A stretch of 64,000 nucleotides of DNA from Phycisphaeraceae bacterium (lineage in GTDB: Bacteria; Planctomycetota; Phycisphaerae; Phycisphaerales; Phycisphaeraceae): contig JADZCD010000024.1 in assembly GCA_020851735.1 (NCBI GenBank), positions 1-64,000 on the forward strand, in the 5' to 3' direction. Position 1 is the stretch's first letter. Every line of letters starts with the position of its first letter. The notes below the pieces were generated by a model, which searched no databases, was not told the DNA's origin, and was given only the letters and a program-made list of their open reading frames with translations. Made by a program: the position numbers and the translations under genes. Below, piece by piece: positions 34,602 to 44,789 of this stretch.

Positions 34602-35564
34602 ATGATTCATTCAGATCAAAAGACCTACCCCCACCACCCCGCGCCGGAGTGTCTGCCGATGCTCGTGAAACTGGGTAAACGCGAACTGGAACTCGGTGGC
34701 CCCTACTTAGGCGAGCTGCGCGAATCCAACGACATCCTTACCGACTACCCCGCCCTGCGCCAGCGCATGGCTGAGGACGGCTACCTCCTGCTGCGCGGCT
34801 TGATCGACCCCGGCAAGGTCCAGCAGGCCCGCCGCACGATCATGAGCTTCATGGACGAACAGGGCGCCCTTACCCCCGGCACGCCGGTGCTCGAAGGCGT
34901 CATGCCCCGCGGCGGCAAGAGCGTGGGCATGATGGGCCGCAAGGGCATCACCCACCATCCCGACGTCCTGGCTGTGCTCGAAAGCCAGGAGCTGTTTGAT
35001 TTCTTCCGGGCGTTCCTGGCTGAAACCCCCCTGACCTTCGACTACAAGTGGCTGCGTGCCGTCGGGCACGAAGAGTTCACCGGCTCTCACTACGACGTGG
35101 TCTACATGGGCCGCGGGTCCGAGCGCCTTTACACCACCTGGGTCCCCATGGGCGACACGCCCCTGGAGCAGGGCGTGCTGGCCATGTGCGAAGGCTCGCA
35201 CAATCACCCCAGTTTCGAAAAAATCCGCCGGACCTATGGCCGCATGGATGTCGACCGCGACCGCGTGCAGGGCTGGTTCAGCGATGATCCTCTGGAAATC
35301 ATCCAAAAATACGGCGGGCGCTGGCTCACCACGCCCTGCTTCCGGGCGGGCGACGTGATGATCTTCGGCATGTACATGATGCACGCCTCGACGACCAACA
35401 CCACCAATCGCTTCCGCTTAAGCGCCGACGTCCGCTATCAACCCGCCGCCGACCCCGTGGACGATCGCTGGGTTGGAGATAACCCCATTGGCCATTACGC
35501 CTGGTTCAGCGAGCCGGAGAAAAACGTGCCCATGACCGCCGCCCGCGCCCAGTGGGGCGTCTAA
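34602..35564 (+). CDS. Phytanoyl-CoA dioxygenase (PhyH) family protein
   Basis: Fe(II)/2-oxoglutarate-dependent oxygenase. Seen: HYDVVYMGRGS provides the HxD iron ligands, with the distal His and Arg in MMHASTTNTTNRFRLSADVRYQPA. The AMCEGSH loop is typical. Length 320 aa. The start ATG 34602 is a best guess; an upstream in-frame ATG would overlap the divergent promoter, and ATG 34659 is possible. PhyH proteins with adjacent AraC regulators are frequent in planctomycete sugar-response loci; the substrate is unknown. Confidence 0.87.
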   Translation: MIHSDQKTYPHHPAPECLPMLVKLGKRELELGGPYLGELRESNDILTDYPALRQRMAEDGYLLLRGLIDPGKVQQARRTIMSFMDEQGALTPGTPVLEGVMPRGGKSVGMMGRKGITHHPDVLAVLESQELFDFFRAFLAETPLTFDYKWLRAVGHEEFTGSHYDVVYMGRGSERLYTTWVPMGDTPLEQGVLAMCEGSHNHPSFEKIRRTYGRMDVDRDRVQGWFSDDPLEIIQKYGGRWLTTPCFRAGDVMIFGMYMMHASTTNTTNRFRLSADVRYQPAADPVDDRWVGDNPIGHYAWFSEPEKNVPMTAARAQWGV

Positions 35565-35601
35565 AGCAACAGCAGCGCCGCCCTCCCTGCCCAGTAGCCT
35601 C

Positions 35602-36354
35602 TTACAGCGCGCTGCCTTCCCGGCTCTGATTCTCTTCCCGGCTCTTAGGCACGTGCAGGCCGCATTCCTGCTTTAAGCCCCCAAACCGCCCGTCGCGCTC
35701 GCTCATGCCCGCGGTGATCGGGCGCGTCGAGTGCACGTCGCCGATCGACTTGTACCCCTTCTCGTAGAGCGGGTGATACGGCAGCTCGTGCTTCTTCAAA
35801 TACTCGTGCACCTGCTTGGTGCTCCAGCCCAGTACCGGATGCACCTTGTAAAAGCCATCCTGCACTTCCACCGTGCGCAGCCCCGCCCGGTGGTCGGTCT
35901 GCTCCCGCCGCAGGGCCGCCACCCACGCCGTGGCCTTTAATTCCCGCAGGGCCCGATCCATCGGCTCAATCTTGTTCAGCTGATGGTAGCGGTCCATCCC
36001 CTCGGCGCCCTGCTCCCACATCCGCCCATACATCGCCTCCTGCCGCGCCGCCGTTACCGCCGGGCTGTAGACCTTCAAATTCAGCTTCAGCCGCTGCGTC
36101 AATTCCTCGGCGAATTGATAGGTCTCCGGGAACAAATACCCCGTGTCGATGAACACCACCGCAATATCCGGCACCACCCGCGTGGCCAGATGCAGCATCA
36201 GCGCCGCCTGGGCCCCAAAACTGGAGGTCATAATCAGCCCCGGCCCGAACTGCTCGGCCGCCCAAGCGATGATCTTTTCCGCCGGCTGGTTTTCCAGCTC
36301 CGCGTTGGCCTTTTCGATGTCGATCACTCGGCTATTGGTCACAGCTACACTCAA
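35602..36354 (-). CDS. cysH: Phosphoadenylyl-sulfate reductase
   Basis: Reduces PAPS to sulfite in assimilatory sulfate reduction. Seen: TSSFGAQAALMLHLAT (PP-loop), FIDTGYLFPETY, and the catalytic ECGLH near the C-terminus. The two CC pairs that bind 4Fe-4S in APS reductases are absent (AALRREQTDHRAG is at that position), so the thioredoxin-dependent PAPS type is favoured. Length 250 aa. No other cys genes are adjacent. Confidence 0.9.
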   Translation of the reverse strand: MSVAVTNSRVIDIEKANAELENQPAEKIIAWAAEQFGPGLIMTSSFGAQAALMLHLATRVVPDIAVVFIDTGYLFPETYQFAEELTQRLKLNLKVYSPAVTAARQEAMYGRMWEQGAEGMDRYHQLNKIEPMDRALRELKATAWVAALRREQTDHRAGLRTVEVQDGFYKVHPVLGWSTKQVHEYLKKHELPYHPLYEKGYKSIGDVHSTRPITAGMSERDGRFGGLKQECGLHVPKSREENQSREGSAL

Positions 36355-36671
36355 GGTCTTGCCCTTTTCTTAACCCGTGCGGACTGAATCTTAGTCGTGA
36401 CCCCACCCCTAAGTGAAGCCCCTCCGAAAATCACCGCGTTCCGTCGCCATATGACCGCGCGGGAATGAATGGGTACGGGGTACGGGGTACGGGGTACGGG
36501 GTACGGAGGACGGGGGACGAAGAATTTAGGAGTCGGGGGTTAGAAAATGACAAGCTATTTCCACGGGAAATAGCCGCGGACGGAAGTCCGCGGTTGGACT
36601 CATCAAAACGCCGCGCCACCCCATCCCTACACCCAATCACCACTTCACCAAATCACCAAATCCCCCTCCCC
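36355..36671. repeat. Intergenic region with GGGTACG heptamers and hairpins
   Basis: GGGTACG units (about six, 36473-36513) are followed by a hairpin CTATTTCC / GGAAATAG and a second CGCGGACG / CGTCCGCG-type hairpin at 36552-36597. There is no coding sequence. This is the gap between guaB and cysH, both on the minus strand. Confidence 0.75.
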
Positions 36672-38216
<1,545 letters not shown>

Positions 38217-38287
38217 CTAACGACCCCGGAAAGTCTTGTCAAGCCCGACGGGCGTGGTCTGGCCGCAAAATAATCCAGGAACGCCAG

Positions 38288-38410
38288 AACAAAATGAACC
38301 GCCAAGTCGCCAGGAACGCCAAAAAAACAGCCAAGGCAAATATTTTGAGGCCATAAAGCTGTTGCCTCATGCCTTTGCGTAACTTGGCGTCCTTGGCGTC
38401 ATGGCGGTTA
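38288..38410 (-). repeat. MITE-like repeat, copy A (about 123 bp)
   Basis: Ends are imperfect inverted repeats built from GCCAAG units: AACCGCCAAGTCGCCA at 38298 and GGCGTCATGGCGGTT at 38395. The whole block is similar along its length to the reverse complement of 49521-49644. It lies downstream of the terminator of a minus-strand gene. Confidence 0.8.
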
Positions 38411-38432
38411 TTCGTTTTTTTTTGGCGGCTCA

Positions 38433-38472
38433 AAAAAAACCGGCCGCCCCTCGCGGAGCGGCCGGCAAATCG
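38433..38472 (-). terminator. Terminator of the prepilin gene
   Basis: On the minus strand, GCCGGCCGCTCCGCGAGGGGC plus CGGCCGG forms a strong stem followed by eight T. Confidence 0.85.
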
Positions 38473-38510
38473 TCATTGCGCATGATCCGAAATCGCTTAA
38501 GACCCTGCTC

Positions 38511-39410
38511 TTACTTGTTGCAGGTGACGCCCTTGGCCTTGGTCGTGCCCTTGGTGTCAGACACTTCAAATCCGCAGTGCACCATCCAGGCGTCCGCCGC
38601 GTTAGTGAAGGTCTTGTGTTCCTGGAAAATATTGTCGTTGCCTTGACCTTCCTTGTCGCCGCTCGTGTAGACGTTGGCCTTCATGCCCGCGCTGCCGTAG
38701 CGGGTTTCCACGTCGTAATACTTATCCAGGTAGTTGGCGTGGCCGTCGTTCCAGGCGCCGCTGCCTTCCCAGATTTCGCCGTTATGAATGCTCGTCGGAG
38801 GCTTCAAGCCCGTGGTGCTGCCGTTGACGGGCTCATCGGTGCCTTCCGCGGTGTTGCGGTCGCAAACCATCAGAGCCTTGGCATTCGAATTCCCGCCCGA
38901 CCATTCCTCGCCGCGGAAGTTTTTGAATCCGCTCTTGGCGGGATTCTTCCAGATGGACAAAAGTGCGTAGGAATAATTCTTATCCGTAACCTTGGCCTTA
39001 AAATCCGTACCCGGATCCCACCTGGTGCGGACCGAGTCCGTCGGGCTGACGATGTATTCCGGCGAAAACAGCTTGGCCTTGAGCATGATGGCATAACGGC
39101 CTTCCACGGTGTCGCCGTTGCCGCTCTTGTTGGTCGATTCTTCGGAGTCGCCGATGTCCCCGCCGGACGCGTCGTAGCCGATGATCCCGCCGCTGGCCGT
39201 GAAGCCGGGCATCTTTTCACGGTTGCTGTTGGCATGGGCCGCCAGGTTCTGATGCACGCCGCGAACCCGCGTGTTGTTTTCCATCTTGCGGGCATTCTTG
39301 CGGGCCGTGCCCAGGGACGGCAACAGGATGCCGATCAGCAGGGCGATGATCGAAATAACCACCAGCATTTCGATCAGCGTAAACGCCTTCCTCTTGGTTG
39401 TTCTGGTCAT
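38511..39410 (-). CDS. Prepilin-type N-terminal cleavage/methylation domain protein
   Basis: Pseudopilin-like protein of the kind abundant in planctomycetes. Seen: KRKAFTLIEMLVVISIIALLIGILLPSLGTARKNARKMENN, with processing expected between Ala and Phe and Glu at +5. The C-terminal WNDGHANYLD resembles the H-X9-DG region. Length 300 aa. The ATG at 39410 follows AGGAG at 7 bp. Monocistronic with a long 5' leader. Function unknown; it may be assembled by the pilus/T2S machinery at the start of the window. Confidence 0.85.
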   Translation of the reverse strand: MTRTTKRKAFTLIEMLVVISIIALLIGILLPSLGTARKNARKMENNTRVRGVHQNLAAHANSNREKMPGFTASGGIIGYDASGGDIGDSEESTNKSGNGDTVEGRYAIMLKAKLFSPEYIVSPTDSVRTRWDPGTDFKAKVTDKNYSYALLSIWKNPAKSGFKNFRGEEWSGGNSNAKALMVCDRNTAEGTDEPVNGSTTGLKPPTSIHNGEIWEGSGAWNDGHANYLDKYYDVETRYGSAGMKANVYTSGDKEGQGNDNIFQEHKTFTNAADAWMVHCGFEVSDTKGTTKAKGVTCNK

Positions 39411-40041
39411 GATGTATCTCCTATAAATGCAGACCTGCACGATTCACCGGGGCGCCTGCCGCCCCACGCTTGCTGTCCCGGTCCTAGCCAGGCTATCCGC
39501 ACCACGAGTGCGGATGACCGTCGGTTGATGAAAGCTCGGCTATGGGCCGATATCGCCGCAAAGGAGGGACTTGGTCAAATCGGAAAGCCTTTTTTGCCCG
39601 GACAACGCCAGGCGAAAAAACAACCGACGGACCAAGCATTTTGGGGTGTCGCTACGGGAAGGCGGGGGGAATCCGGGGGGAATCAGGGGGGCTTCAACGG
39701 TGGGCTTAAATCAGGCGGGATAATCAGGCAGGATATAAAATAGCGGATCAATATTCGAACGCCGGGTATATCAGCCCACAATCGGATACACCGCCAGCGA
39801 CACCTTCGCTCTATTACGAGGATATCAACAGCCCCCAGCTTGTCAAGGGAAAATGCCCACTTTATATCCCCCCGACCCACCCTAAAAAAGCTCATTTTTT
39901 CGCCTGATGACCCGCCTGCATACGCCCCAACCACGTCCGCATAACCAAAAACATCATCGCGGCTTCACCCCCCCTTAAAACCTCCGGATCAGATGCGATT
40001 CAGCCAGGACCAGCTATGATGCCCTCCTGTTCGTTGGGTGC
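39411..40041. other. Long 5' leader / intergenic region
   Basis: About 200 bp next to the prepilin gene are rich in potential hairpins, for example ATCCGCAC / GTGCGGAT at 39497-39515 and GGGGCG / CGCCCC near 39449. The middle is AT-rich (39715-39850). No riboswitch class could be assigned and no gene is seen. It is shared by the prepilin gene and the divergent membrane protein. Confidence 0.4.
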
Positions 40042-40905
40042 ATGATGCTTAAAAGCGCAATTCTGGTGCTATTCACGTTGGCCAGTGCCGCCTTATGGTG
40101 CTCTCTGGCTCCTGATCTGCGCTCCTGGGACGGATCCTCCGGCCTTACCCTGTTTGATGCCGCCTCTTGGCCCGCCACAGCCAAGTGTCTAGCCCTCGGT
40201 TCCCTGGCGTCCCTGGTGCTGGCCGCTCTGGCTGTGAAACTGCGCGGCGACTGGTCCTCCGGCATGCTCGTCCTCTCCGGAGGCTTGGTGGGCTTAGCCG
40301 GAGCCGGCGGGCCGATCGACGGCTGGCTTCGACGCAACCCCCTGCCCGCCAGCTATGCCTGGCTGATGGCCGAAACCCTCCTCTGGCTTCTTGGCCTGCT
40401 GGTCCTGTCCATGGCCGCCCTCCTGCTGGCTGCTAACTTCCCGCCCCGCTCAGATTCGCCCACCACCCCGCACTCCGAATCCCCACCTTTGTCTATCCGC
40501 CAAACCTGGCCTCTGGATATCCCCTGCCTCCTATCCGCCCTGACTTCCGCTGCCCTCGGCGCCGGCGTGGCGTACTTGCTGATCCGCAACAGCTCCTCCC
40601 CTCAGGTCATCGCTTCGCTTCTGGTGGCTTTCGCGGTCGCCGGTCTGATCGCCCACTCCTCCTGGTCGCCCAAGAGCAGCATGGGCATCCTCCTGTCCCC
40701 CGCCGTCACCGCCCTGGGGGCCTACGCCTGGGGCTGCTTTTCCTACCCTTCGCAAAACCAGCTCCTGGCCGCGTGGTACAGCCGGGAGATTTGCGGTTTA
40801 ATGTTGGCCCTGCCCCTCCACTATCTTTCCGCGGGCGTGGCGGGCAGCGCGCTGGGAATCGCCTGGGCGCAATACCTGCGTCCCGTAGCCATCACGCAGG
40901 CCTGA
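40042..40905 (+). CDS. Polytopic membrane protein of unknown function
   Basis: Not recognised. Seen: about seven hydrophobic segments across 287 aa (for example ILVLFTLASAALWCSLA, MLVLSGGLVGLAGAGG, TLLWLLGLLVLSMAALLLAA and LLSALTSAALGAGVAYLLI). A short Pro/Ser-rich loop lies in the middle (PRSDSPTTPHSESPPLS). The start may be 40042 or 40045. The araB gene begins 49 bp downstream on the same strand, but no functional link is evident. Confidence 0.72.
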   Translation: MMLKSAILVLFTLASAALWCSLAPDLRSWDGSSGLTLFDAASWPATAKCLALGSLASLVLAALAVKLRGDWSSGMLVLSGGLVGLAGAGGPIDGWLRRNPLPASYAWLMAETLLWLLGLLVLSMAALLLAANFPPRSDSPTTPHSESPPLSIRQTWPLDIPCLLSALTSAALGAGVAYLLIRNSSSPQVIASLLVAFAVAGLIAHSSWSPKSSMGILLSPAVTALGAYAWGCFSYPSQNQLLAAWYSREICGLMLALPLHYLSAGVAGSALGIAWAQYLRPVAITQA

Positions 40906-40954
40906 TGGGAATTTTGCCTTTCCCTTGTGCCTGCATAAGCGAGGAACCTTCGTC

Positions 40955-42595
40955 ATGGCTCAGACATCGCGCGTGGCTCTGGGGTTGGATTTCGGCACCG
41001 AATCCGTCCGCGCCCTTTTAGTGGACCTCGACGGTCACGAGCGCGGCTCAGCCGTCCAACGCTATCGCCACGGCCAGATCACCTCCCACCTGCCCGGCCA
41101 CGACGACCCGCTGCCCGAGGATTTCGCCCTCCAGGATCCGACCGACTGGCTCAACGCCTCGGCCAAAGCCGTCCGCACCGCCTTGGCCGAGTCCGGCATC
41201 GACGGCCAACAGGTCATCGGCATCGGCGTCGATTTCACCAGCTGCACCATGCTCCCCTGCCTGCGCGACGGCACCCCGCTCTGCCAGCTCGAACGCTGGA
41301 CTAAGGAAAAATACGCCTGGCCTAAGCTCTGGAAACATCACGGCGCCCGCGACCAGACCGACCACATCAACGACCTGGCCCGCAAACGCAAGGAAAAATG
41401 GCTCGATCGCTACGGCGGGACCATCGGCCTCGAATGGTTCTTCCCCAAAATCCTCGAAACCCTCGAACAGGCCCCGGCCGTCTATGACGCCGCCGAAGTC
41501 TGGATCGAAGCCGGCGACTGGTACGTCTGGCAGCTCATCGGCCCCGAACGCACCGACGGCCGCCCGCCCCGCTCCACCTGCCAGGCCGGCTACAAAGCCA
41601 TGTGGAACTCGCGCGACGGCTATCCCTCCTCGGAATTCTTCCGCGCCCTGCACCCGAAAATGGCCGACGTCGTGGCCAAAAAAATGCCCGGCGTGCTCCT
41701 GGCCCCCGGCCAGTGCGCCGGTGAACTCGGGCCCCTGTTGGCCAAGAAAATGGGCCTGGTTCCCGGCATCGCCGTCAGCGCCGCCATCATCGACGCCCAT
41801 GCCGGCGTCCCCGGCGCCGGCGTCAGCGAAGCGGGCACCCTGGTCATGGTCATGGGCACCAGCAGTTGCCACATGCTCAACGCCAAATCGGAAAAACTCT
41901 TCCCCGGTGTGGCGGGCGTCGTGGAAAACGGCATCCTCCCCGGCTTCTTCGGCTACGAGACCGGCCAAGCCGCCGTCGGCGACGCCTTTGAATGGCTCCG
42001 CCAGCTCTGCGGACGCGAATTTGCCGACCTCGATCGCAAAGCCGCCAAAATCGAACCCGGCGCCGCCGGCGTCCTCTGCATGGATTGGCTCAACGGCTGC
42101 CGCACCCCCCTGATGGACGGCGGCCTGCGCGGCGCCTTCACCGGCCTGACCCTCGCCCACGGACCCGAGCATCTCTACCGCGCTCTCCTGGAAGCCTCCG
42201 CCTTCGGCCTGCGCTGGATCGTCGAGGTCCTCCGCCAGGATCTGCCTGTCAAGCGCTTCGTGGCTACCGGCGGCCTGCCCCACCACAATCCCCTGCTCGT
42301 CCAGATCTACGCCGACGTGCTCGGCGAACCCATCCTCGTCCACTCTTCCCGCCAAGGCCCCGCTCTAGGCGCCGCCATCCTCGGCGTGCTCGCCGCCGGG
42401 CCGGAAGTCTCAGGCTTCACTTCCGCCACCGCCGCCATCACCGCCCTGGCCCGCCCGCCCGTCACCCAGCGCAGCCGCGACGCCCTGACCGTCAAGCCCA
42501 GCCCTAAAAACACCAAAATCTACGACTCCCTCTACAAACGCTACCGCACCCTCGCCGACGACCTGAGCAAACGCCGCCGCGTCATCGGCCCCTAA
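40955..42595 (+). CDS. araB: Ribulokinase
   Basis: FGGY-family carbohydrate kinase that phosphorylates L-ribulose in arabinose use. Seen: LGLDFGTESVRALLVDL phosphate-binding start, IGIGVDFTSCTMLPCLRDGTPLCQL (ribulokinase-specific), AEVWIEAGDWYVWQLIG, MVMGTSSCHMLN, and C-terminal FVATGGLPHHNPLLVQIYADVLGEPI. Length 546 aa. The ATG at 40955 follows GAGGAA. No araA or araD is in the window. A terminator follows. Confidence 0.93.
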   Translation: MAQTSRVALGLDFGTESVRALLVDLDGHERGSAVQRYRHGQITSHLPGHDDPLPEDFALQDPTDWLNASAKAVRTALAESGIDGQQVIGIGVDFTSCTMLPCLRDGTPLCQLERWTKEKYAWPKLWKHHGARDQTDHINDLARKRKEKWLDRYGGTIGLEWFFPKILETLEQAPAVYDAAEVWIEAGDWYVWQLIGPERTDGRPPRSTCQAGYKAMWNSRDGYPSSEFFRALHPKMADVVAKKMPGVLLAPGQCAGELGPLLAKKMGLVPGIAVSAAIIDAHAGVPGAGVSEAGTLVMVMGTSSCHMLNAKSEKLFPGVAGVVENGILPGFFGYETGQAAVGDAFEWLRQLCGREFADLDRKAAKIEPGAAGVLCMDWLNGCRTPLMDGGLRGAFTGLTLAHGPEHLYRALLEASAFGLRWIVEVLRQDLPVKRFVATGGLPHHNPLLVQIYADVLGEPILVHSSRQGPALGAAILGVLAAGPEVSGFTSATAAITALARPPVTQRSRDALTVKPSPKNTKIYDSLYKRYRTLADDLSKRRRVIGP

Positions 42596-42612
42596 GCGCA
42601 TCACGCACCCCA

Positions 42613-42636
42613 AACGGCACTCGCGGCCGTTTTTTT
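42613..42636 (+). terminator. Terminator after araB
   Basis: An AACGGC / GCCGTT stem around ACTCGCG is followed by a run of seven T. Confidence 0.75.
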
Positions 42637-42651
42637 CTATCATCCCTTCCG

Positions 42652-44592
42652 ATGGACCACTCCAAGCTCCGGCGATGGATGAGCGCTAATCCCTCCAGCC
42701 ACCTCTGGCCGCTGGGCCGCAGCATCGCCTTGGCCGGCACCGTCGGCGCCGTCGCGGGCGCGGGAGCCATCCTCTTCCACCTGCTCTGCGTGCTGGTCAT
42801 CCACCTCGGCCTGACCTATTTCTGCGGCTACAACCCCGACGGTCCCGTCAATGAAAGAGACTTCAGCGATATCTTCGCGCCCGCCGGCGCGCTGCCGACC
42901 CCCGGCTCCCTGTCGCCCTGGGCCCTCTTGGCCGTCATCGCCGCCGGCGGCCTGCTCAGCGGCGCCCTGGTCTACTACTTCGCCCCTGAAGCCGAGGGCC
43001 ACGGCACCGACTCGGCCATCGACGCCTACCACAACAAGCGCGGGCTGATCCGTCCCATCGTCCCGATCATCAAAATGCTCTCCTCCGCCATCACTCTCGG
43101 CACCGGCGGCTCCGGCGGACGCGAAGGCCCCATCTCCCAGATCGGCGCCGGCGTCGGCTCCTTCCTGGCCACACGCTTAAAACTCTCCGACGCCGAACGC
43201 CGCACCCTCATGTCCGCCGGCCTGGGCGCGGGCATCGGCGCCATCTTCCACGCCCCCTTGGCCGGAGCCATGTTCTCCGTCGAAGTGCTCTACCGCGATC
43301 CGGACTTTGAATCCGAATCCCTCATCCCCTCCTTCATCGCCACCACCGTCGCCTACTCCGTCTATGGCCTGGCCTTCGGCTTTCAGGCCCTCTTTGAGGT
43401 GCAAACCCTCACTTCCTTCGACAATCCCCTCCTGCTTCTGCCCTTGACCGCCTTGGCCATCGGCATGGCCCTGGCCTCCTGGGCTTATGTCCGCTGCCTC
43501 TACGGCACCGAACGCCTTTTCAAAAAACTCGCTCTGCCCCGCGTCTTTAAGCCCGCCCTCGGCGCCCTGCTCACCGCCGCCGTCGCCTTAGCCGGCTACT
43601 ACGCCCTTACCCCCTGGGGCGAGGAAGCCCGCCGTCACACCCTGGGCACGCTTTCCATCGGCTACGGCTTTCTGCAGGAAGTTCTCAGCGGCAACCTGAT
43701 CTCCAACGCCCCCCTGCCCGTGGTGGGCATCCTCCTGATCGTGGGCTTAGGCAAAATCCTCACCACCTCCCTGACCATCGGCTCCGGCGGGTCGGCCGGC
43801 ACCTTCGGGCCCAGCATGGTCATCGGCGGCGCCCTGGGCGCCGTCGTCGGGCTGGCATTCCAAAACTGGCTTCCCCATCTTCTGCCCGACGTCGCCCACG
43901 TCGTGGCCTTCGCCATCCTCGGCATGGCCTGCTTCTTCGCCGCCGCCGGCAAAACCCCGCTTAGCGCCCTGATCCTCGTTTCCGAAGTCACCTCCAGCTA
44001 CCAGCTCCTCCTGCCCTCCATGTGGGTCTGCGCCTTAGCCTACCTGCTCAGCCGCGGCTGGACGCTCTACGCCAAACAGGTCGCCAGCCGCCGCGACTCC
44101 CCCGCCCACCGCAGCGATTTCATCATCGACGTCCTCTCCGGCCTGTCCATCCGCGACGCCATGCCGCGCGCCAACCTGCAATTCGTCACCGTTCCCCTCC
44201 AGGAACCCTTGGCCGACATCGCCCACCTGATGGCCAATACCCGCCAGACTTCCTTCCCCGTCGTCGACGCCCAAGGACGCTACTACGGTCTGTTCGGCTT
44301 AGCTGACATCCGTCGCTACCTCTACGACGCCGACGACATCAGCCTCCTGGCCGTCGCCCAGGACTTAGCCTCCCCCACCGTCAAACCCCTTTCCCTGGAC
44401 ATGGACCTGGGCACCGCCATCAGCCAGTTCGCCCAAGGCGACTTTGAGGAACTCCCCGTGATCGACCCGCAAAAACCGCAACAGGTCATCGGCCTGCTCC
44501 GCCGCGTCGACGTCATCGCCGCCTACAGCGCCCGCCTCCTCCACGTCCGCCGCGAACAAGCCGAATCCGCCGCCAACGGAACTGCGGTCTAG
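42652..44592 (+). CDS. ClC-family chloride channel/antiporter with CBS domains
   Basis: Membrane protein, 646 aa. Seen: signature selectivity segments GTGGSGGREGPISQIGAG (with the gating Glu in GREGP), GSGGSAGTFGPSMVIGG and AGKTPLSALILVSEVTSSY, about 11 hydrophobic segments, then two CBS domains (about residues 495-630: SIRDAMPRANLQFVTV and LASPTVKPLSLDM). CBS pairs usually sense nucleotides. The ATG lies 16 bp past the araB terminator's T run. Confidence 0.92.
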   Translation: MDHSKLRRWMSANPSSHLWPLGRSIALAGTVGAVAGAGAILFHLLCVLVIHLGLTYFCGYNPDGPVNERDFSDIFAPAGALPTPGSLSPWALLAVIAAGGLLSGALVYYFAPEAEGHGTDSAIDAYHNKRGLIRPIVPIIKMLSSAITLGTGGSGGREGPISQIGAGVGSFLATRLKLSDAERRTLMSAGLGAGIGAIFHAPLAGAMFSVEVLYRDPDFESESLIPSFIATTVAYSVYGLAFGFQALFEVQTLTSFDNPLLLLPLTALAIGMALASWAYVRCLYGTERLFKKLALPRVFKPALGALLTAAVALAGYYALTPWGEEARRHTLGTLSIGYGFLQEVLSGNLISNAPLPVVGILLIVGLGKILTTSLTIGSGGSAGTFGPSMVIGGALGAVVGLAFQNWLPHLLPDVAHVVAFAILGMACFFAAAGKTPLSALILVSEVTSSYQLLLPSMWVCALAYLLSRGWTLYAKQVASRRDSPAHRSDFIIDVLSGLSIRDAMPRANLQFVTVPLQEPLADIAHLMANTRQTSFPVVDAQGRYYGLFGLADIRRYLYDADDISLLAVAQDLASPTVKPLSLDMDLGTAISQFAQGDFEELPVIDPQKPQQVIGLLRRVDVIAAYSARLLHVRREQAESAANGTAV

Positions 44593-44614
44593 AGTATGAG
44601 ATATGGGTCTAGGA

Positions 44615-44645
44615 TAAAAAAAGCCCCACCTGGAAAGGTGGGGCC
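44615..44645 (-). terminator. Terminator of the TauE/SafE gene
   Basis: On the minus strand GCCCCACC / GGTGGGGC is followed by seven T. On the plus strand the same hairpin belongs to the AAGCCC family and has no T tract. Confidence 0.7.
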
Positions 44646-44694
44646 GGTGTTGTCTTTGTTCGCGTATGAGGTATCCAAAAAAACAATCCCAACT

Positions 44695-44761
44695 AACCGC
44701 GGACATTAATATCCACATTCTTATTGACTTGATTCCGCGTTTATCTGCGGCTAATACGATC
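44695..44761. repeat. Short element with CGCGG/TTTATCTGCGG ends
   Basis: ACTAACCGCGGA at the left and TCCGCGTTTATCTGCGGCTA at the right form imperfect inverted ends, sharing TTTATCTGCGGCTAA with the nested element at 19965-20077. Confidence 0.6.
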
Positions 44762-44789
44762 AGCTTCTTGAACACGCCGCCGCAAACCC

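Noticed and set aside
41048..42355. Minus-strand open frame of 435 codons
   Set aside because: Antisense to araB; Gly/Ala/Glu-rich shadow without domain signatures.
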